Source: CAWARU01 sp963784575 (GTDB taxonomy: Bacteria > Pseudomonadota > Gammaproteobacteria > UBA6186 > Azoamicaceae). Taken from it: a stretch of DNA of 64,000 nt. Location of the stretch: NCBI GenBank assembly GCA_963784575.1, contig CAWARU010000001.1, positions 1,736,001-1,800,000 of the forward strand, written 5' to 3'. Within the stretch, counting starts at the first letter, position 1. Each line of letters opens with the position of its first letter. A program made the position numbers and the translations under genes. Positions 9,416 to 18,449 of this stretch are shown in pieces. The notes beneath the pieces are model-generated. The model ran no database searches. It worked only from the letters and a program-made list of their open reading frames with translations, and was not told the origin of the DNA.

Positions 9416-10180
9416 ATGCTTAATTCAGATTATCAACCAAAAACTGACATTTTAAAAGATCGTGTGATTTTAGTCACAGGGGCTTCTCGGGGTATTGGTA
9501 GAACCATCGCAAAATCCTACGCTGCCTACGGTGCGACTGTTATTTTACTAGGACGCACCATTAAACAACTGGAATCCTTATACGACGAAATTATCGATGC
9601 GGGACACCCGAAACCTGCCATCTACCCATTAAATCTTGCAAATGCCAGTCCAAAAGATTTCGATGAACTTGCAGAAAACATTGCACTACACTTTGGCAGG
9701 ATGGATGGCCTGCTCCACAATGCTGCAATGCTTGGGACACTCACACCCATCGAACATACTTCCGTTGAAAAATGGTATCAAGTTTTGCAAACCAATTTAA
9801 ATAGCGCTTTCTTGCTCACAAAATCTGTGCTTCCTCTCCTAAAAAAATCTAATGATGGCTCTATTATCTTTACCACTGACGATGTGGGAAAAAAAGCGAG
9901 GGCTTATTGGGGAGCCTATGCTGTTTCTAAATTCGGTTGTGAAGCATTGATGCAAATACTGGCTGATGAATTGGAAATCAATACCAATATTCGGGTTAAC
10001 TGCATCTATCCTGGCATTGTGCGAAGCGGATTGCGGGTAGCCGCTTATCCAGCAGAAGATGCTGCAAAGCATGCGACTCCAGATAAAATTGCGGCAAGTT
10101 ATTTATATTTGATGGGGGGGGATAGTGCAGGCATCACTGGGAAAACTTTAAAAGCGCAACCGTTCACGCTTTACCCTTGA
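9416..10180 (+). CDS. yciK: YciK-type short-chain dehydrogenase/reductase
   Basis: 254-residue SDR oxidoreductase. The Rossmann nucleotide-binding motif TGASRGIG is at residues 21-28, NNA-like HNAAM near 101, and the catalytic YAVSK (Tyr about 168, Lys about 172). Length and N-terminus (YQPKTDILKDRVILVTGASRGIG) match YciK of gammaproteobacteria. ATG at 9416 is chosen because the frame upstream is made of palindromic repeat sequence. The 3' end overlaps rluB on the other strand by 17 bases. Physiological substrate is not established for this family. Confidence 0.88.
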   Translation: MLNSDYQPKTDILKDRVILVTGASRGIGRTIAKSYAAYGATVILLGRTIKQLESLYDEIIDAGHPKPAIYPLNLANASPKDFDELAENIALHFGRMDGLLHNAAMLGTLTPIEHTSVEKWYQVLQTNLNSAFLLTKSVLPLLKKSNDGSIIFTTDDVGKKARAYWGAYAVSKFGCEALMQILADELEINTNIRVNCIYPGIVRSGLRVAAYPAEDAAKHATPDKIAASYLYLMGGDSAGITGKTLKAQPFTLYP

Positions 10181-11054
10181 ATTCTAAGTCTTTACCTTTG
10201 AATTCTAAGTTTTGATACAATTCCCTCACCTCTTTTTTGTCTAGTTCTTTAAAATACCCGACTTTCAAACCTCTTGGTAAGAGAATCGGTCCAAAGCGAA
10301 TCCGAATCAAACGACTCACTTTAAGACCTTGTGATTCCCAAAGTCTTCGCACTTCGCGATTACGTCCTTCTGCCAACACGACATGATACCAATGATTGGC
10401 ACCTGTCCCGCCAGCATCTTCAATTTTATCAAAGTGAGCCATGCCATCTTCCAATTTTACGCCCTTCAGTAATCTTGCTATCGTGTCTTGTCTCACTTTT
10501 CCTAAAAGTCGTACTGCGTATTCTCGTTCTATTTTTGTGCGAGGATGCATGACATGATTTGCAAATTCACCGTCCGTAGTGAATATCAATAATCCCCCGG
10601 TATTCAGATCGAGTCGACCAATCGAAACCCAACGCTTGCCGCGAAGTTGGGGAAGTTTATCAAATACCGTGGGACGACCTTCTGGATCTTTTCGAGTCAC
10701 CATTTCCCCTGTTGGTTTATGATAGAGCAGAATACGTGGTTCCTCCGCGAATCCAGAACTTATTCGAACCACTCTGCCATCGAGCTTGACGACATCCTGA
10801 TCGTTTAAGCGATCACCCAATTTTGCCAAACGATCGTTGATAGCAAGACGGCCATTTTCGATCCAACCCTCGATTTCGCGGCGTGATCCAAGGCCCATAT
10901 TCGCTAATACTTTCTGAAGTTTTTCGCCAGATTTCGGTGGTTTTACATCAGTAGGATTTTTGGGAGCAATTCGCTTTCGCATGCCAGTTCTGTTTTTCGG
11001 ACCACTTGAATTTCGCGCGTCTCCCTGCTTTCGCATGCCACCTTGTTTTTTCAT
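10164..11054 (-). CDS. rluB: 23S rRNA pseudouridine synthase, RluB family
   Basis: 296-residue RsuA/RluB/E/F-type pseudouridine synthase, expected to modify U2605 of 23S rRNA. A basic N-terminal tail (residues 1-40) precedes an S4 RNA-binding domain (EKLQKVLANMGLGSRREIEGWI, about 44-100). The catalytic domain contains GRLDLNTGGLL with the catalytic Asp, and the downstream RxxREVRRLWESxGL and KVSRLIRIRFG motifs. It lies directly after scpB (14-base gap), as in many gammaproteobacteria, and is probably the last gene of a trpS-scpA-scpB-rluB operon. Confidence 0.93.
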   Translation of the reverse strand: MKKQGGMRKQGDARNSSGPKNRTGMRKRIAPKNPTDVKPPKSGEKLQKVLANMGLGSRREIEGWIENGRLAINDRLAKLGDRLNDQDVVKLDGRVVRISSGFAEEPRILLYHKPTGEMVTRKDPEGRPTVFDKLPQLRGKRWVSIGRLDLNTGGLLIFTTDGEFANHVMHPRTKIEREYAVRLLGKVRQDTIARLLKGVKLEDGMAHFDKIEDAGGTGANHWYHVVLAEGRNREVRRLWESQGLKVSRLIRIRFGPILLPRGLKVGYFKELDKKEVRELYQNLEFKGKDLEFKGKA

Positions 11055-11068
11055 GGTTTCTGTTCCAC

Positions 11069-11992
11069 TTAATCAGAATCGCTTTGTTCTAAAGCTTCTT
11101 CATTTTCTTCTTCTAATTCATTTTCACTTGTGGCATGATCATCTTGATCCATTTTAAAGTTTTCTTCAACATCTTCGAAATCTGATTCGGATTCTTCCTC
11201 TATTAATTCTTCTTCAATAGAATCTTCTTCCGGCTCGTTTTCACTCTCATCATCTTCAAAGTCCATCGCCTGCAGTTCTTGATTCAACATATCTTCAAAT
11301 TCTTCTGAATTTTTTTCGAGTTCTTCTTCTGTTGCCTCTGCTGCAGTTTCTTCATCTGTTTCTGTTTTTAGTCTGCCCTCTTCTTCTAATTCACTGACTT
11401 CTTCACCTTCCACACGCTGTTCCGACGGAATTTCTCCTTCTTCCATACCCTTTATGGCATCTATATTCATGATTTCAGGCAATGAAGGCAGCTGCTCTAA
11501 CGTTTTCAAGCCAAAATAATCCAGAAAGTGTTTTGTAGTCGCATACAAAGCGGGTCTTCCAGGCACTTCACGATGTCCAACGATTCGAATCCATTCTCTG
11601 TCTTCCATTAAGGTTTTAAAAATTGAAGTACTGAGGCTCACACCTCGGATATCCTCAATTTCACCGCGCGTGATAGGTTGACGATAAGCAATCAAGGCTA
11701 AAGTTTCAAATAAAGCACGCGAATAGCGCGGGGCTTTTTCTTCCCAAAGTCTGCCGACCCAAGGATGCCATTTAGGTTCCACTTGGAATTGATAGCCGCT
11801 GGCCAGCTCGACCAGACGAATCCCTCGATTTTCATAGTTTTCCTGCAGTTCTTGTAAGGTTTTTTTCAGGAGATCTTTGGTTGGTTTTTCTTCCTCGGAA
11901 AAAAAGTCGAGCAAATTTTCGACTGACAGAGGTTTTGATGAAGCCATGATCAGGGCCTCTAACAATGGTTGCAAATCTGTTTCTTCTAACAT
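11069..11992 (-). CDS. scpB: SMC-associated condensin subunit ScpB with acidic tail
   Basis: 307-residue ScpB, the winged-helix kleisin partner that works with ScpA and SMC in chromosome compaction and segregation. Residues 1-190 are the canonical double winged-helix domain (LIMASSKPLS..., ALIAYRQPITRGEIEDIRGV, VPGRPALYATTKHFLDYFGL). Residues 195-307 are an extreme Glu/Asp-rich tail, making the protein about 100 residues longer than many ScpB. The start overlaps the scpA stop by 7 bases (ATG within GGATGTTAG), indicating translational coupling. ScpB is intact although scpA, as written here, is not. Confidence 0.92.
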   Translation of the reverse strand: MLEETDLQPLLEALIMASSKPLSVENLLDFFSEEEKPTKDLLKKTLQELQENYENRGIRLVELASGYQFQVEPKWHPWVGRLWEEKAPRYSRALFETLALIAYRQPITRGEIEDIRGVSLSTSIFKTLMEDREWIRIVGHREVPGRPALYATTKHFLDYFGLKTLEQLPSLPEIMNIDAIKGMEEGEIPSEQRVEGEEVSELEEEGRLKTETDEETAAEATEEELEKNSEEFEDMLNQELQAMDFEDDESENEPEEDSIEEELIEEESESDFEDVEENFKMDQDDHATSENELEEENEEALEQSDSD

Positions 11993-12873
11993 CCGGTAGC
12001 CCTTATATAAATTGGTCCAAACAATTCATTTTGCACTAATTCCACCAATGCTTCTCTCACCAATTCTAATATGGCGAGGAAAGTCACCACCACGCCTAAC
12101 TTTCCTTCAGCCACATCAAAGAAAGCAGCAAAATCCATAAATTTATCACCTTGCAAACGAGACAAGACTCTGGACATTTGCTCACGAACCGACAGAACTT
12201 CGCGTTGAATGGTGTGTGCTGTTTGCATATCAACTCGTAACAGTACATCTCTTAAAGCAAGTAAAACTTCTTTTAAGTCAACATGCGGGTGTATTTTACT
12301 GACTTCGAGATCAGCTGTTGTGGCAGCTGCTGGGAAAAGCTCCCTGCCAAAACGAGGAATCGCTTCCAAATTTTCTGCGGCAATTTTGAAGCGCTCATAT
12401 TCTTGTAATCTTCGCACTAGTTCGGCCCGAGGATCGATTTCTTCCTCGGTGCTCTCTTCACTCCTAGGCAGGAGCATTCTGGATTTGATCTCAGCAAGCA
12501 AGGCTGCCATTCGAGATAATCAGCGGCAAGTTCGAGCCTAAAAACTTGCATTACATCAACATATTCCATATATTGCCGAGTGATGTCTGCAACAGGAATA
12601 TTTAAAATATCTAAATTATGTTTCTTGATGAGATAAAGGAGAAGATCAAGAGGGCCTTCAAACATCTTAAAATGACTTCCATGGCATCGGGAGGGATGTA
12701 GAGATCGGTTGGGAGGCTCGTGATCCATTCTCCTTTCCAAGCATAGCGCGGCTGAATTCAGTGAGTACATCAGTGTTTGTGCTTGTAGTTGTATTTGTAT
12801 TTTCTACTGATGTTCCTAGCACTGTTGCTTCAGCTGCTATTGCATCTACTTCTGTTTCAATAACTTCATTCAT
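11986..12873 (-). pseudogene. scpA: scpA with three apparent frameshifts
   Basis: Segregation/condensation kleisin ScpA, split over three frames. ATG at 12873 overlaps the trpS stop (ATGA). The conserved protein can be rebuilt as MNEVIETEVDA...AMLGK, then LPTDLYIPPDAMEVIL, then MFEGPLDLLLYLIKKHNLDI...LAADYL, then MAALLAEIKSRMLL...RATGC. The breaks are near 12734-12736 (run of three A on the coding strand), 12667-12668 (run of two A) and 12510-12512 (GAATGG). Each is repaired by adding one base, usually an A to an existing A run. That pattern is typical of homopolymer sequencing error, but genuine decay cannot be excluded. Neighbours trpS and scpB keep the normal operon order. Confidence 0.85.
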
Positions 12874-13941
12874 AAATTTTCAGATAGGAGATCTCGGCTG
12901 GAAGTATTAAACAAGGGTGATGAAAGTCCCATACATTTTCGAACTTCCTTCATAGTTTTTGAAGCTTCCTCTCGAGCCACCTCTGCTCCTTCTTTCAAAA
13001 TAATTTTAACGCGTTTGGGATCTCTATTGTATTCCTCTGCACGCGCACGAATGGGTGCTTGTTCAGCGATGACAGCTTCGATGATCGGCTGCTTGCATTG
13101 TATGCAACCTATGCCGGCTGTTCTGCAACCAACCAGAACCCAATCTTGAACTTCTTCTGATGAATAGGTTTGATGAAATCGCCACACAGGGCATTTTTCA
13201 GGTTCGCCAGGATCACTGCGTCTGACTCTTGCGGGATCTGTTGGCATGGTTTTTATTTTATGTTCAACAGATTTCGGATCTTCTCTCAAGGCAATGGTGT
13301 TATCGTAGGATTTTGACATTTTCTGCCCATCGAGTCCGGGCATTTTTGAGGTTTTAGTCAAGAGAACTTGGGGCTCAGGAAAAATAAAAGACTCATTGTT
13401 TTGGCCATAGAGATGATGAAAATGCCGCGCGATTTCCCGAGTCAGCTCGACATGCGAAACTTGATCTTCACCTACGGGCACAAAATCAGCCTTATAAATC
13501 AAAATATCCGCACTTTGCAAATTTGGATAGCCTAAAAAACCATAAGTGGCTAGATGTTTTTCTTTCAATTTTTGCTTAAGTTCTTTATAAGTAGGAACTC
13601 TTTCTAACCAGCTTAAGGGAGTGATCGATTGATAATAATAAGTGCAGCTCAGCATGTTCTGGCACATGAGATTGAATAAAAAGGGTTGCTTTCTCGGGAT
13701 CTAATCCAGCCCCCAACCAATCTAAAATCATCTCCCAAGTATTTTCCGGAATCTTCTCTGGGTGCTCATATTCAGTCGTCAAAGCATGCCAGTCTGCTGC
13801 AAAGAAAAAACACCTGTATTTATTCTGTAAATCTATCCAGTTTTTTAATGCACCGTGATAATTACCCAAGTGCAACGGACCTGTGGTACGAGTTCCGGAA
13901 ACAACTCGGTGATTTTTATTTGGAATTGAGGTAGTATACAT
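12870..13941 (-). pseudogene. trpS: Tryptophanyl-tRNA synthetase gene with one apparent frameshift
   Basis: Class I tRNA synthetase that charges tRNA-Trp. The N-terminal piece (from ATG 13941) has SGTRTTGPLHLGNYHGAL, the HIGH-like GPLHLGNYHG motif. The C-terminal piece has the KMSKS motif in GQKMSKSYDNTIAL and the usual LGYPNLQSADILIYKADFVPVGEDQ. The frame changes near 13624-13632. The family reads LLSMITPLSWLERVPTYKE here; the sequence has one extra base (TCAATCGATCAC instead of TCAATGATCAC). Joined length is about 356 residues, normal for TrpS. Because trpS is usually essential, a sequencing error or a second copy elsewhere is likely. First gene of the operon with scpA (ATGA overlap). Confidence 0.87.
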
Positions 13942-14072
13942 AATTACCTAAATGACAATTTACAAGAATAGGGCCTAGAAAAATACTATGTCACTATTAT
14001 ACTTTACAGATACCAGAACTGTAAGTAGCACAGCAAGATATTTTGGTTAGTTAACAAAGAGGCAAATTTAAC

Positions 14073-14663
14073 ATGAAAATCTTTCTAGATTTTTTCCCAA
14101 TTTTATTATTTTTTATTGCTTACAAATTTGGCGATATTTATATTGCGACAATCACTGCTATTGCCGCGAGTTTGATCCAAGTCATTTATGGGAAAATTAA
14201 ACATGGACGTTTCGAAAAACTTTCTCTAGTAACTTTTGGAGTGATCTTGCTGCTTGGCGGCGCTACGCTATTATTTCGCGATGAAATGTTCATTAAATGG
14301 AAACCCACAGTTGTTTATTGGTTACTTGCCCTGGCTTTTCTATTAAGTCAATTCATCGGTTCCAAGCCTTTTATCCAGCGAGCTGCAGAACAAAACATAC
14401 AATTGAGTAACATCATCTGGCGCCGACTGAACTTCAGTTGGGTGATATTTTTTGCGATCATGGGGCTATTAAATCTCTACGTGGTACAAAATTACGATAC
14501 CAATACTTGGGTGAACTTTAAATTGTTTGGCACTCTCGGTTTAACACTGATCTTCGTGATTTTTCAGACTGTGTATATGGTGCGTCATATGAAGAAGGGC
14601 AATACAAACAATCCAAACAGTGATGGTATAAAAAACACGAAAATAGGGGGATGTAATGATTAA
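14073..14663 (+). CDS. yciB: Inner-membrane protein YciB (septation protein A family)
   Basis: 196-residue membrane protein of the YciB/IspA family, implicated in cell envelope synthesis and septation. It starts with the family signature MKIFLDFFPILLFFIAYKFG and has about five transmembrane segments, with the conserved KPTVVYWLLALAFLLSQ and FIGSKPFI motifs. A hydrophilic tail follows residue 175. The 3' end overlaps bolA by 8 bases, so the two are co-translated. Divergent from trpS across 131 bases. Confidence 0.93.
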   Translation: MKIFLDFFPILLFFIAYKFGDIYIATITAIAASLIQVIYGKIKHGRFEKLSLVTFGVILLLGGATLLFRDEMFIKWKPTVVYWLLALAFLLSQFIGSKPFIQRAAEQNIQLSNIIWRRLNFSWVIFFAIMGLLNLYVVQNYDTNTWVNFKLFGTLGLTLIFVIFQTVYMVRHMKKGNTNNPNSDGIKNTKIGGCND

Positions 14664-14943
14664 TATGAAATCCGATCGACAAACCGTCATTAAACAGCGA
14701 CTGACCAGGGCTTTAGCACCCGTCTCATTAAAGATCATTGATGACAGTGAACGTCATGCTGGCCATGCTGGAGCCGAAAGCGGGGCCGGCCATTATTCGG
14801 TCACTGTGGTCTCAAGTATTTTTTTGGGCAAATCTACAGTTGCGAGACATCGTATGGTGTATGCTGCACTGGATGGCATGATTGGACCGGAAATCCATGC
14901 AATTCAAATCAATGCTATGACGCCGGAGGAGGCTCGAGACTAG
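14656..14943 (+). CDS. bolA: BolA-family protein
   Basis: 95-residue BolA domain protein, a small regulator that in other bacteria pairs with monothiol glutaredoxins and binds Fe-S clusters or DNA. Visible features are the N-terminal helix RLTRALAPVSLKIIDDSERHAGHAG, the ESGAGHYSVTVVS strand and the RHRMVYAALDGMIGPEIHAIQINAMTPEE C-terminal half. The His residues in HAGHAG and after VAR match the ligand-type positions. Good ribosome site (GGGGGA) before ATG 14656, which overlaps the end of yciB. Confidence 0.92.
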   Translation: MINMKSDRQTVIKQRLTRALAPVSLKIIDDSERHAGHAGAESGAGHYSVTVVSSIFLGKSTVARHRMVYAALDGMIGPEIHAIQINAMTPEEARD

Positions 14944-15035
14944 CAGGGGCTTGTTATGGGCAAGGTCAGTCCCCAGATACTAAACTTAATAACAGCAATG
15001 ATCTAAACTTTAGTACTGGTCGGAAGCAAGGTGCC

Positions 15036-15941
15036 TTGTTGAAAGTAATACTATTTATTATCATCTTTGGAATTCTTTTTTTACTGATATTATCCTTGAT
15101 TTATGCGGTCGTTACCCATATTTTTTTATACAGTGAAATACGTCGCAATTATGAGCAGGGTACCAGAAAAGAGCCAGTTTCATGGATAAAGATCCTAAAC
15201 AGCATTCTTTTCGAAGCTTTTTGCGATTTCCTGCGATTTTTTCTGTTACCTTTTGCAATTTTTAAGTACAAATCAATCTCAAAGGAATCGGGCACACCCA
15301 TTCTTTTGGTACATGGATATATGCAAAATCAAACAGACTGGTTTTGGTTTCGACATAAATTAAAACAAATCAAGGGGATCGGTCCTATTTATTCACTTAA
15401 TCTCTACCCTCCTTTTAAGTCTATTACCGAATTCGCAAAAATGCTGCAACATAAAGTAGAAGAAATCCAACAGGAAACCCATCATAGAAATATTATTTTG
15501 ATAGGGCATTCGATGGGAGGCTTGGTTTGCAGCTATTTTAATGAATACTATGCAAATTCCGGGGACATTACCAAGATCATCACGCTCGGATCGCCTTTCA
15601 AAGGCACACGCATGACAGCTCTTGGATATGGTAAAAATGTCAAAGAAATGTCTCCGGGTTCATCTTTGCTGAAAGATCTTTCAGAAAAAATGCAAAATTC
15701 AAAAACCGAGTATTATTTTATCGCAAGCAAAGTCGATAATCTCATAATACCCTGGGAATCTGCATCACCGAATTTGCCCAATCAAGCAGATGACAATCGG
15801 CTCATTTTGGAAGATCATGGTCATTTGCGCTTACTGATATCTCCAAAGGTCTTCAATCAAATAGTCCTTTGGATTTCGAAAAATAGCACTCATAGTACTC
15901 AAAGGAGTCAACATGGAACCCAAACCAGAATTACCCCATAG
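15036..15941 (+). CDS. Membrane-anchored alpha/beta hydrolase, lipase-like
   Basis: 301-residue alpha/beta hydrolase resembling triacylglycerol lipases/PGAP1-like esterases. An N-terminal transmembrane segment (about residues 2-28) and a second hydrophobic stretch (60-80) precede the hydrolase core. The core has the oxyanion loop LLVHGYMQNQTDW (about 89) and the nucleophile elbow GHSMGG (about 158). A candidate acid and a His follow in the C-terminal third (DNLIIPWES, HGHLRLL). The start is probably TTG at 15036 with AAGG just upstream, because no ATG lies before the membrane segment. The end overlaps the next gene by 29 bases. Substrate unknown. Confidence 0.8.
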   Translation: MLKVILFIIIFGILFLLILSLIYAVVTHIFLYSEIRRNYEQGTRKEPVSWIKILNSILFEAFCDFLRFFLLPFAIFKYKSISKESGTPILLVHGYMQNQTDWFWFRHKLKQIKGIGPIYSLNLYPPFKSITEFAKMLQHKVEEIQQETHHRNIILIGHSMGGLVCSYFNEYYANSGDITKIITLGSPFKGTRMTALGYGKNVKEMSPGSSLLKDLSEKMQNSKTEYYFIASKVDNLIIPWESASPNLPNQADDNRLILEDHGHLRLLISPKVFNQIVLWISKNSTHSTQRSQHGTQTRITP

Positions 15942-17055
15942 AAAATCAAGCAGCAGTTCAACCCTCAAGCTATTGGAGTCGGAGTTAAGAGAGAAACCGA
16001 CACCTGCAAAAGCACTGGAGTACACAAAAGAGCTCTTAAAAGAGATAGCGAATGAACAACTTTCGCAGCAAGACAAGAAAAAAGAACATGATTTAGCAGT
16101 AAGAGAAATGGTAAAATGGTGCGAGAAAAAATTTGCCAAAAATATCCACTTACATGCGCTGGTAATAAAACTGAATCTGCTCAGAGTCAGACATTTATTT
16201 ATGGATATGAGACTAAGAATGGTAACCATCCTCCATCAAAAAAAGGAGGATGAAGAAGAAAGGCGTGATGAAAAACGAGAGCAGAAGGAAAATGAAGAGC
16301 TTCTAGAGCAAGAGCGAAAACGTGAAGCCGAACAATTGGCTGCCGAATTAGAGCAGAGCAAAAAGCAGGAGGCTCCAAAACCAACCCCAACACCAGGACA
16401 ACCTTTAACACCACAGGAAAATGCCAATGATATGGCAGACAACATTTCTGACTTGACAAATTTAATGAGTGGCCTCCTGAGTATGACAGCTGGTGGCAGC
16501 ATGTTTTCGGCTGCAGATCAGGATAAGATGAAACTTGGCATGATTGATTTAGATACACTCGATCTGTCACCCGATGAATTTGAAAAGAAACTCTTTGAAT
16601 TGGTAGATCATGTGGATCAGATGTTCAACAAAGCAAGAGCAACTGTTGCAGATACCGAAAAACCATTAATAGATGTTTTCCAGAAAAGGATTGGCGAGGA
16701 CTTCACAAAGTGGATAAGCACGGGACAATTGCCTCGTTATACAGATGCAGATCGTACAAATATTCGTCAGTCCATGCAAAACGCTAAGCTACATCCAGAA
16801 GCAGCAAAGCATGGTTTACAAAAAATACGTGATAGTATTAACCCCGCATTAGTAGCTCAGAGGGAGCATCTGGCAACACAACAACTGTCTCCAAAGGGAG
16901 GCGGGACAGCAGCCAAGCCTTTGCCCTCTGCACGACAGACATCTCCCTCTGATCCTTTGCAGGCGCAAAACCCAGAAGGTCCTGAATCTGAAAAAAGGCC
17001 AAAACGGCCTAGAGAATTTGATCCCAGAGCCACTCCGACACCAAAGGGGGATTGA
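15913..17055 (+). CDS. Hypothetical coiled-coil protein, coupled to hydrolase
   Basis: 380-residue protein not recognised. ATG 15913 has a strong AAGGAG site and lies inside the end of the hydrolase gene, so translation is coupled. Residues 1-90 are helical and polar. Residues 95-150 are a highly charged Glu/Lys/Arg coiled coil (KKEDEEERRDEKREQKE...), then a Pro/Thr-rich hinge (PKPTPTPGQPLTP) and a helical domain (about 170-320). The C-terminal tail is disordered and Pro/Ser-rich. There is no signal peptide or membrane segment. The look is that of a cytosolic or translocated effector-type protein, but no function can be assigned. Convergent with rpe 6 bases away. Confidence 0.75.
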   Translation: MEPKPELPHRKSSSSSTLKLLESELREKPTPAKALEYTKELLKEIANEQLSQQDKKKEHDLAVREMVKWCEKKFAKNIHLHALVIKLNLLRVRHLFMDMRLRMVTILHQKKEDEEERRDEKREQKENEELLEQERKREAEQLAAELEQSKKQEAPKPTPTPGQPLTPQENANDMADNISDLTNLMSGLLSMTAGGSMFSAADQDKMKLGMIDLDTLDLSPDEFEKKLFELVDHVDQMFNKARATVADTEKPLIDVFQKRIGEDFTKWISTGQLPRYTDADRTNIRQSMQNAKLHPEAAKHGLQKIRDSINPALVAQREHLATQQLSPKGGGTAAKPLPSARQTSPSDPLQAQNPEGPESEKRPKRPREFDPRATPTPKGD

Positions 17056-17060
17056 GATTT

Positions 17061-17738
17061 TTACAATGTCTCGTCCAACTTTTGCCGAAACGAAGCCAGA
17101 GTTTTTTGATAATCTTTGCTGCCAAAAATTGCAGACCCCGAAACAAAAGTATCTGCCCCTGCTCGAGCAACTTCTTGGATATTCTCAAGTTTTATTCCGC
17201 CATCCACTTCGAGGCGAATCGGAAGTCCACTCTCATCGATGAGATTGCGCACTTCTTTGAGTTTTTTCAAGCTTGAAGGGATGAAAGATTGTCCCGCAAA
17301 GCCTGGATTCACAGACATCACTAATATAATGTCTAGCTTATCGATAACATAAGAGATTGGATGAAAAGAGGTGGCGGGGTTTAAAGCGAGACCCGCTTGG
17401 CAGCCGCTATCCTTGATCAATTGCAGACTTCTGTCCACATGTTCACTTGCTTCTGGATGAAAAGTGATGCTGCTTGCACCTGATTTTGCAAAAAGCGTAA
17501 TCAAGTGATCAACTGGCTTCACCATCAAATGGACATTAATCGGCGCCGTGATGCCATAGTCACGCAAAGATTTGCAGAGCAGAGGACCAAAAGTGAGATT
17601 GGGAACGTAATGATTGTCCATGGCATCGAAATGAATCCAATCTGCACCGGCCATAATAACGGCTTCCAGATCGGAGCCTAAGTTGGCAAGATTAGCAGAA
17701 AGAATTGAAGGTGCAATAATATAGGGTTGTTTCATCAT
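17061..17738 (-). CDS. rpe: Ribulose-phosphate 3-epimerase
   Basis: 225-residue TIM-barrel enzyme interconverting D-ribulose 5-phosphate and D-xylulose 5-phosphate in the pentose phosphate pathway. All family motifs are present: APSILSANLANLG at the N-terminus, the metal-binding HFDAMDNHYVPNLTFGP, INVHLMV, MSVNPGFAGQSFI, and LEVDGGI with the catalytic Asp. Phosphate-binding GADTFVSGSAIFG is near the C-terminus. ATG at 17738 overlaps the stop of the PagL-like gene (TGATG), so the two are coupled; a longer TTG-start frame is possible but unnecessary. Confidence 0.95.
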   Translation of the reverse strand: MMKQPYIIAPSILSANLANLGSDLEAVIMAGADWIHFDAMDNHYVPNLTFGPLLCKSLRDYGITAPINVHLMVKPVDHLITLFAKSGASSITFHPEASEHVDRSLQLIKDSGCQAGLALNPATSFHPISYVIDKLDIILVMSVNPGFAGQSFIPSSLKKLKEVRNLIDESGLPIRLEVDGGIKLENIQEVARAGADTFVSGSAIFGSKDYQKTLASFRQKLDETL

Positions 17739-18370
17739 CAAAACCAATAGCCTAATACGATAAGATGCAGATTAACACTCCCATTTCTACTATGTAAATA
17801 AGCATTTGAAAAATGAATTGCCCTATAGCAGAGATCGTATTCGCGATCCGGTCCAAATCGAGCGCCTAATCCAAATCTGTCTTCAAATTGAAAATGGATC
17901 CCAAGTTCTCTACCACTAATTTCTCTTTTACTTATCCAAGACAAGCCTATACCGAAGTCGAAGTAGGGCCAAATTCCTTGAAAGGGGTATCTGTGTTCCA
18001 CTCGTAATACGCCAGCAAGGGCCAGAGCATTGATTTGTCTTGGGCTATGGGGATAAGGTCCTCTTCTACCGCGCATGGTAGTGGCACTCGCTTCCCAATA
18101 TCCCCCTATGGGCCAATCACCATTTGAATTTCTGGGATAAAAGCAGTAGCCAAAGCTTCTCTGTAGGCCAATTCTAAAAGGCAGAATCTTTGCGACACCA
18201 GTACCACTCGCAATAGAGAAGCCATGCTCAATGATTTCTGCTTCCGAACAAGAAAGCGCCGCTAAAGAGGTTACTTGAATATTAAACAATAGGATGAGAA
18301 AAATCGGTTTAGTTAATAATCTAAATACCATTTTTGATAATAACAGAAATCCGATTTTGATGACTTCCAT
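17738..18370 (-). CDS. PagL-like lipid A 3-O-deacylase family protein
   Basis: 210-residue predicted outer-membrane beta-barrel resembling PagL/acyloxyacyl hydrolases, which remove the 3-O acyl chain of lipid A. A hydrophobic signal region (about residues 8-38) is followed by amphipathic beta-strands. The family C-terminal signature is visible: PYFDFGIGLSWIS, FEDRFGLGARFG and HFSNAYLHSRNGS, carrying the His and Ser of the catalytic HxS pair. By rough alignment the catalytic Glu expected shortly after (NDGIE in PagL) is replaced by Asn (GSVN). It ends in an aromatic residue (YWF), typical of outer-membrane proteins. GGAG precedes the ATG. Co-translated with rpe. Confidence 0.7.
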   Translation of the reverse strand: MEVIKIGFLLLSKMVFRLLTKPIFLILLFNIQVTSLAALSCSEAEIIEHGFSIASGTGVAKILPFRIGLQRSFGYCFYPRNSNGDWPIGGYWEASATTMRGRRGPYPHSPRQINALALAGVLRVEHRYPFQGIWPYFDFGIGLSWISKREISGRELGIHFQFEDRFGLGARFGPDREYDLCYRAIHFSNAYLHSRNGSVNLHLIVLGYWF

Positions 18371-18449
18371 TTACAACTGCTCTCCATGCATTTTTTAAAA
18401 TCAGTATTATTCTAATTTTAGATTACAACTGTATTTTGGAAAGTGATGC

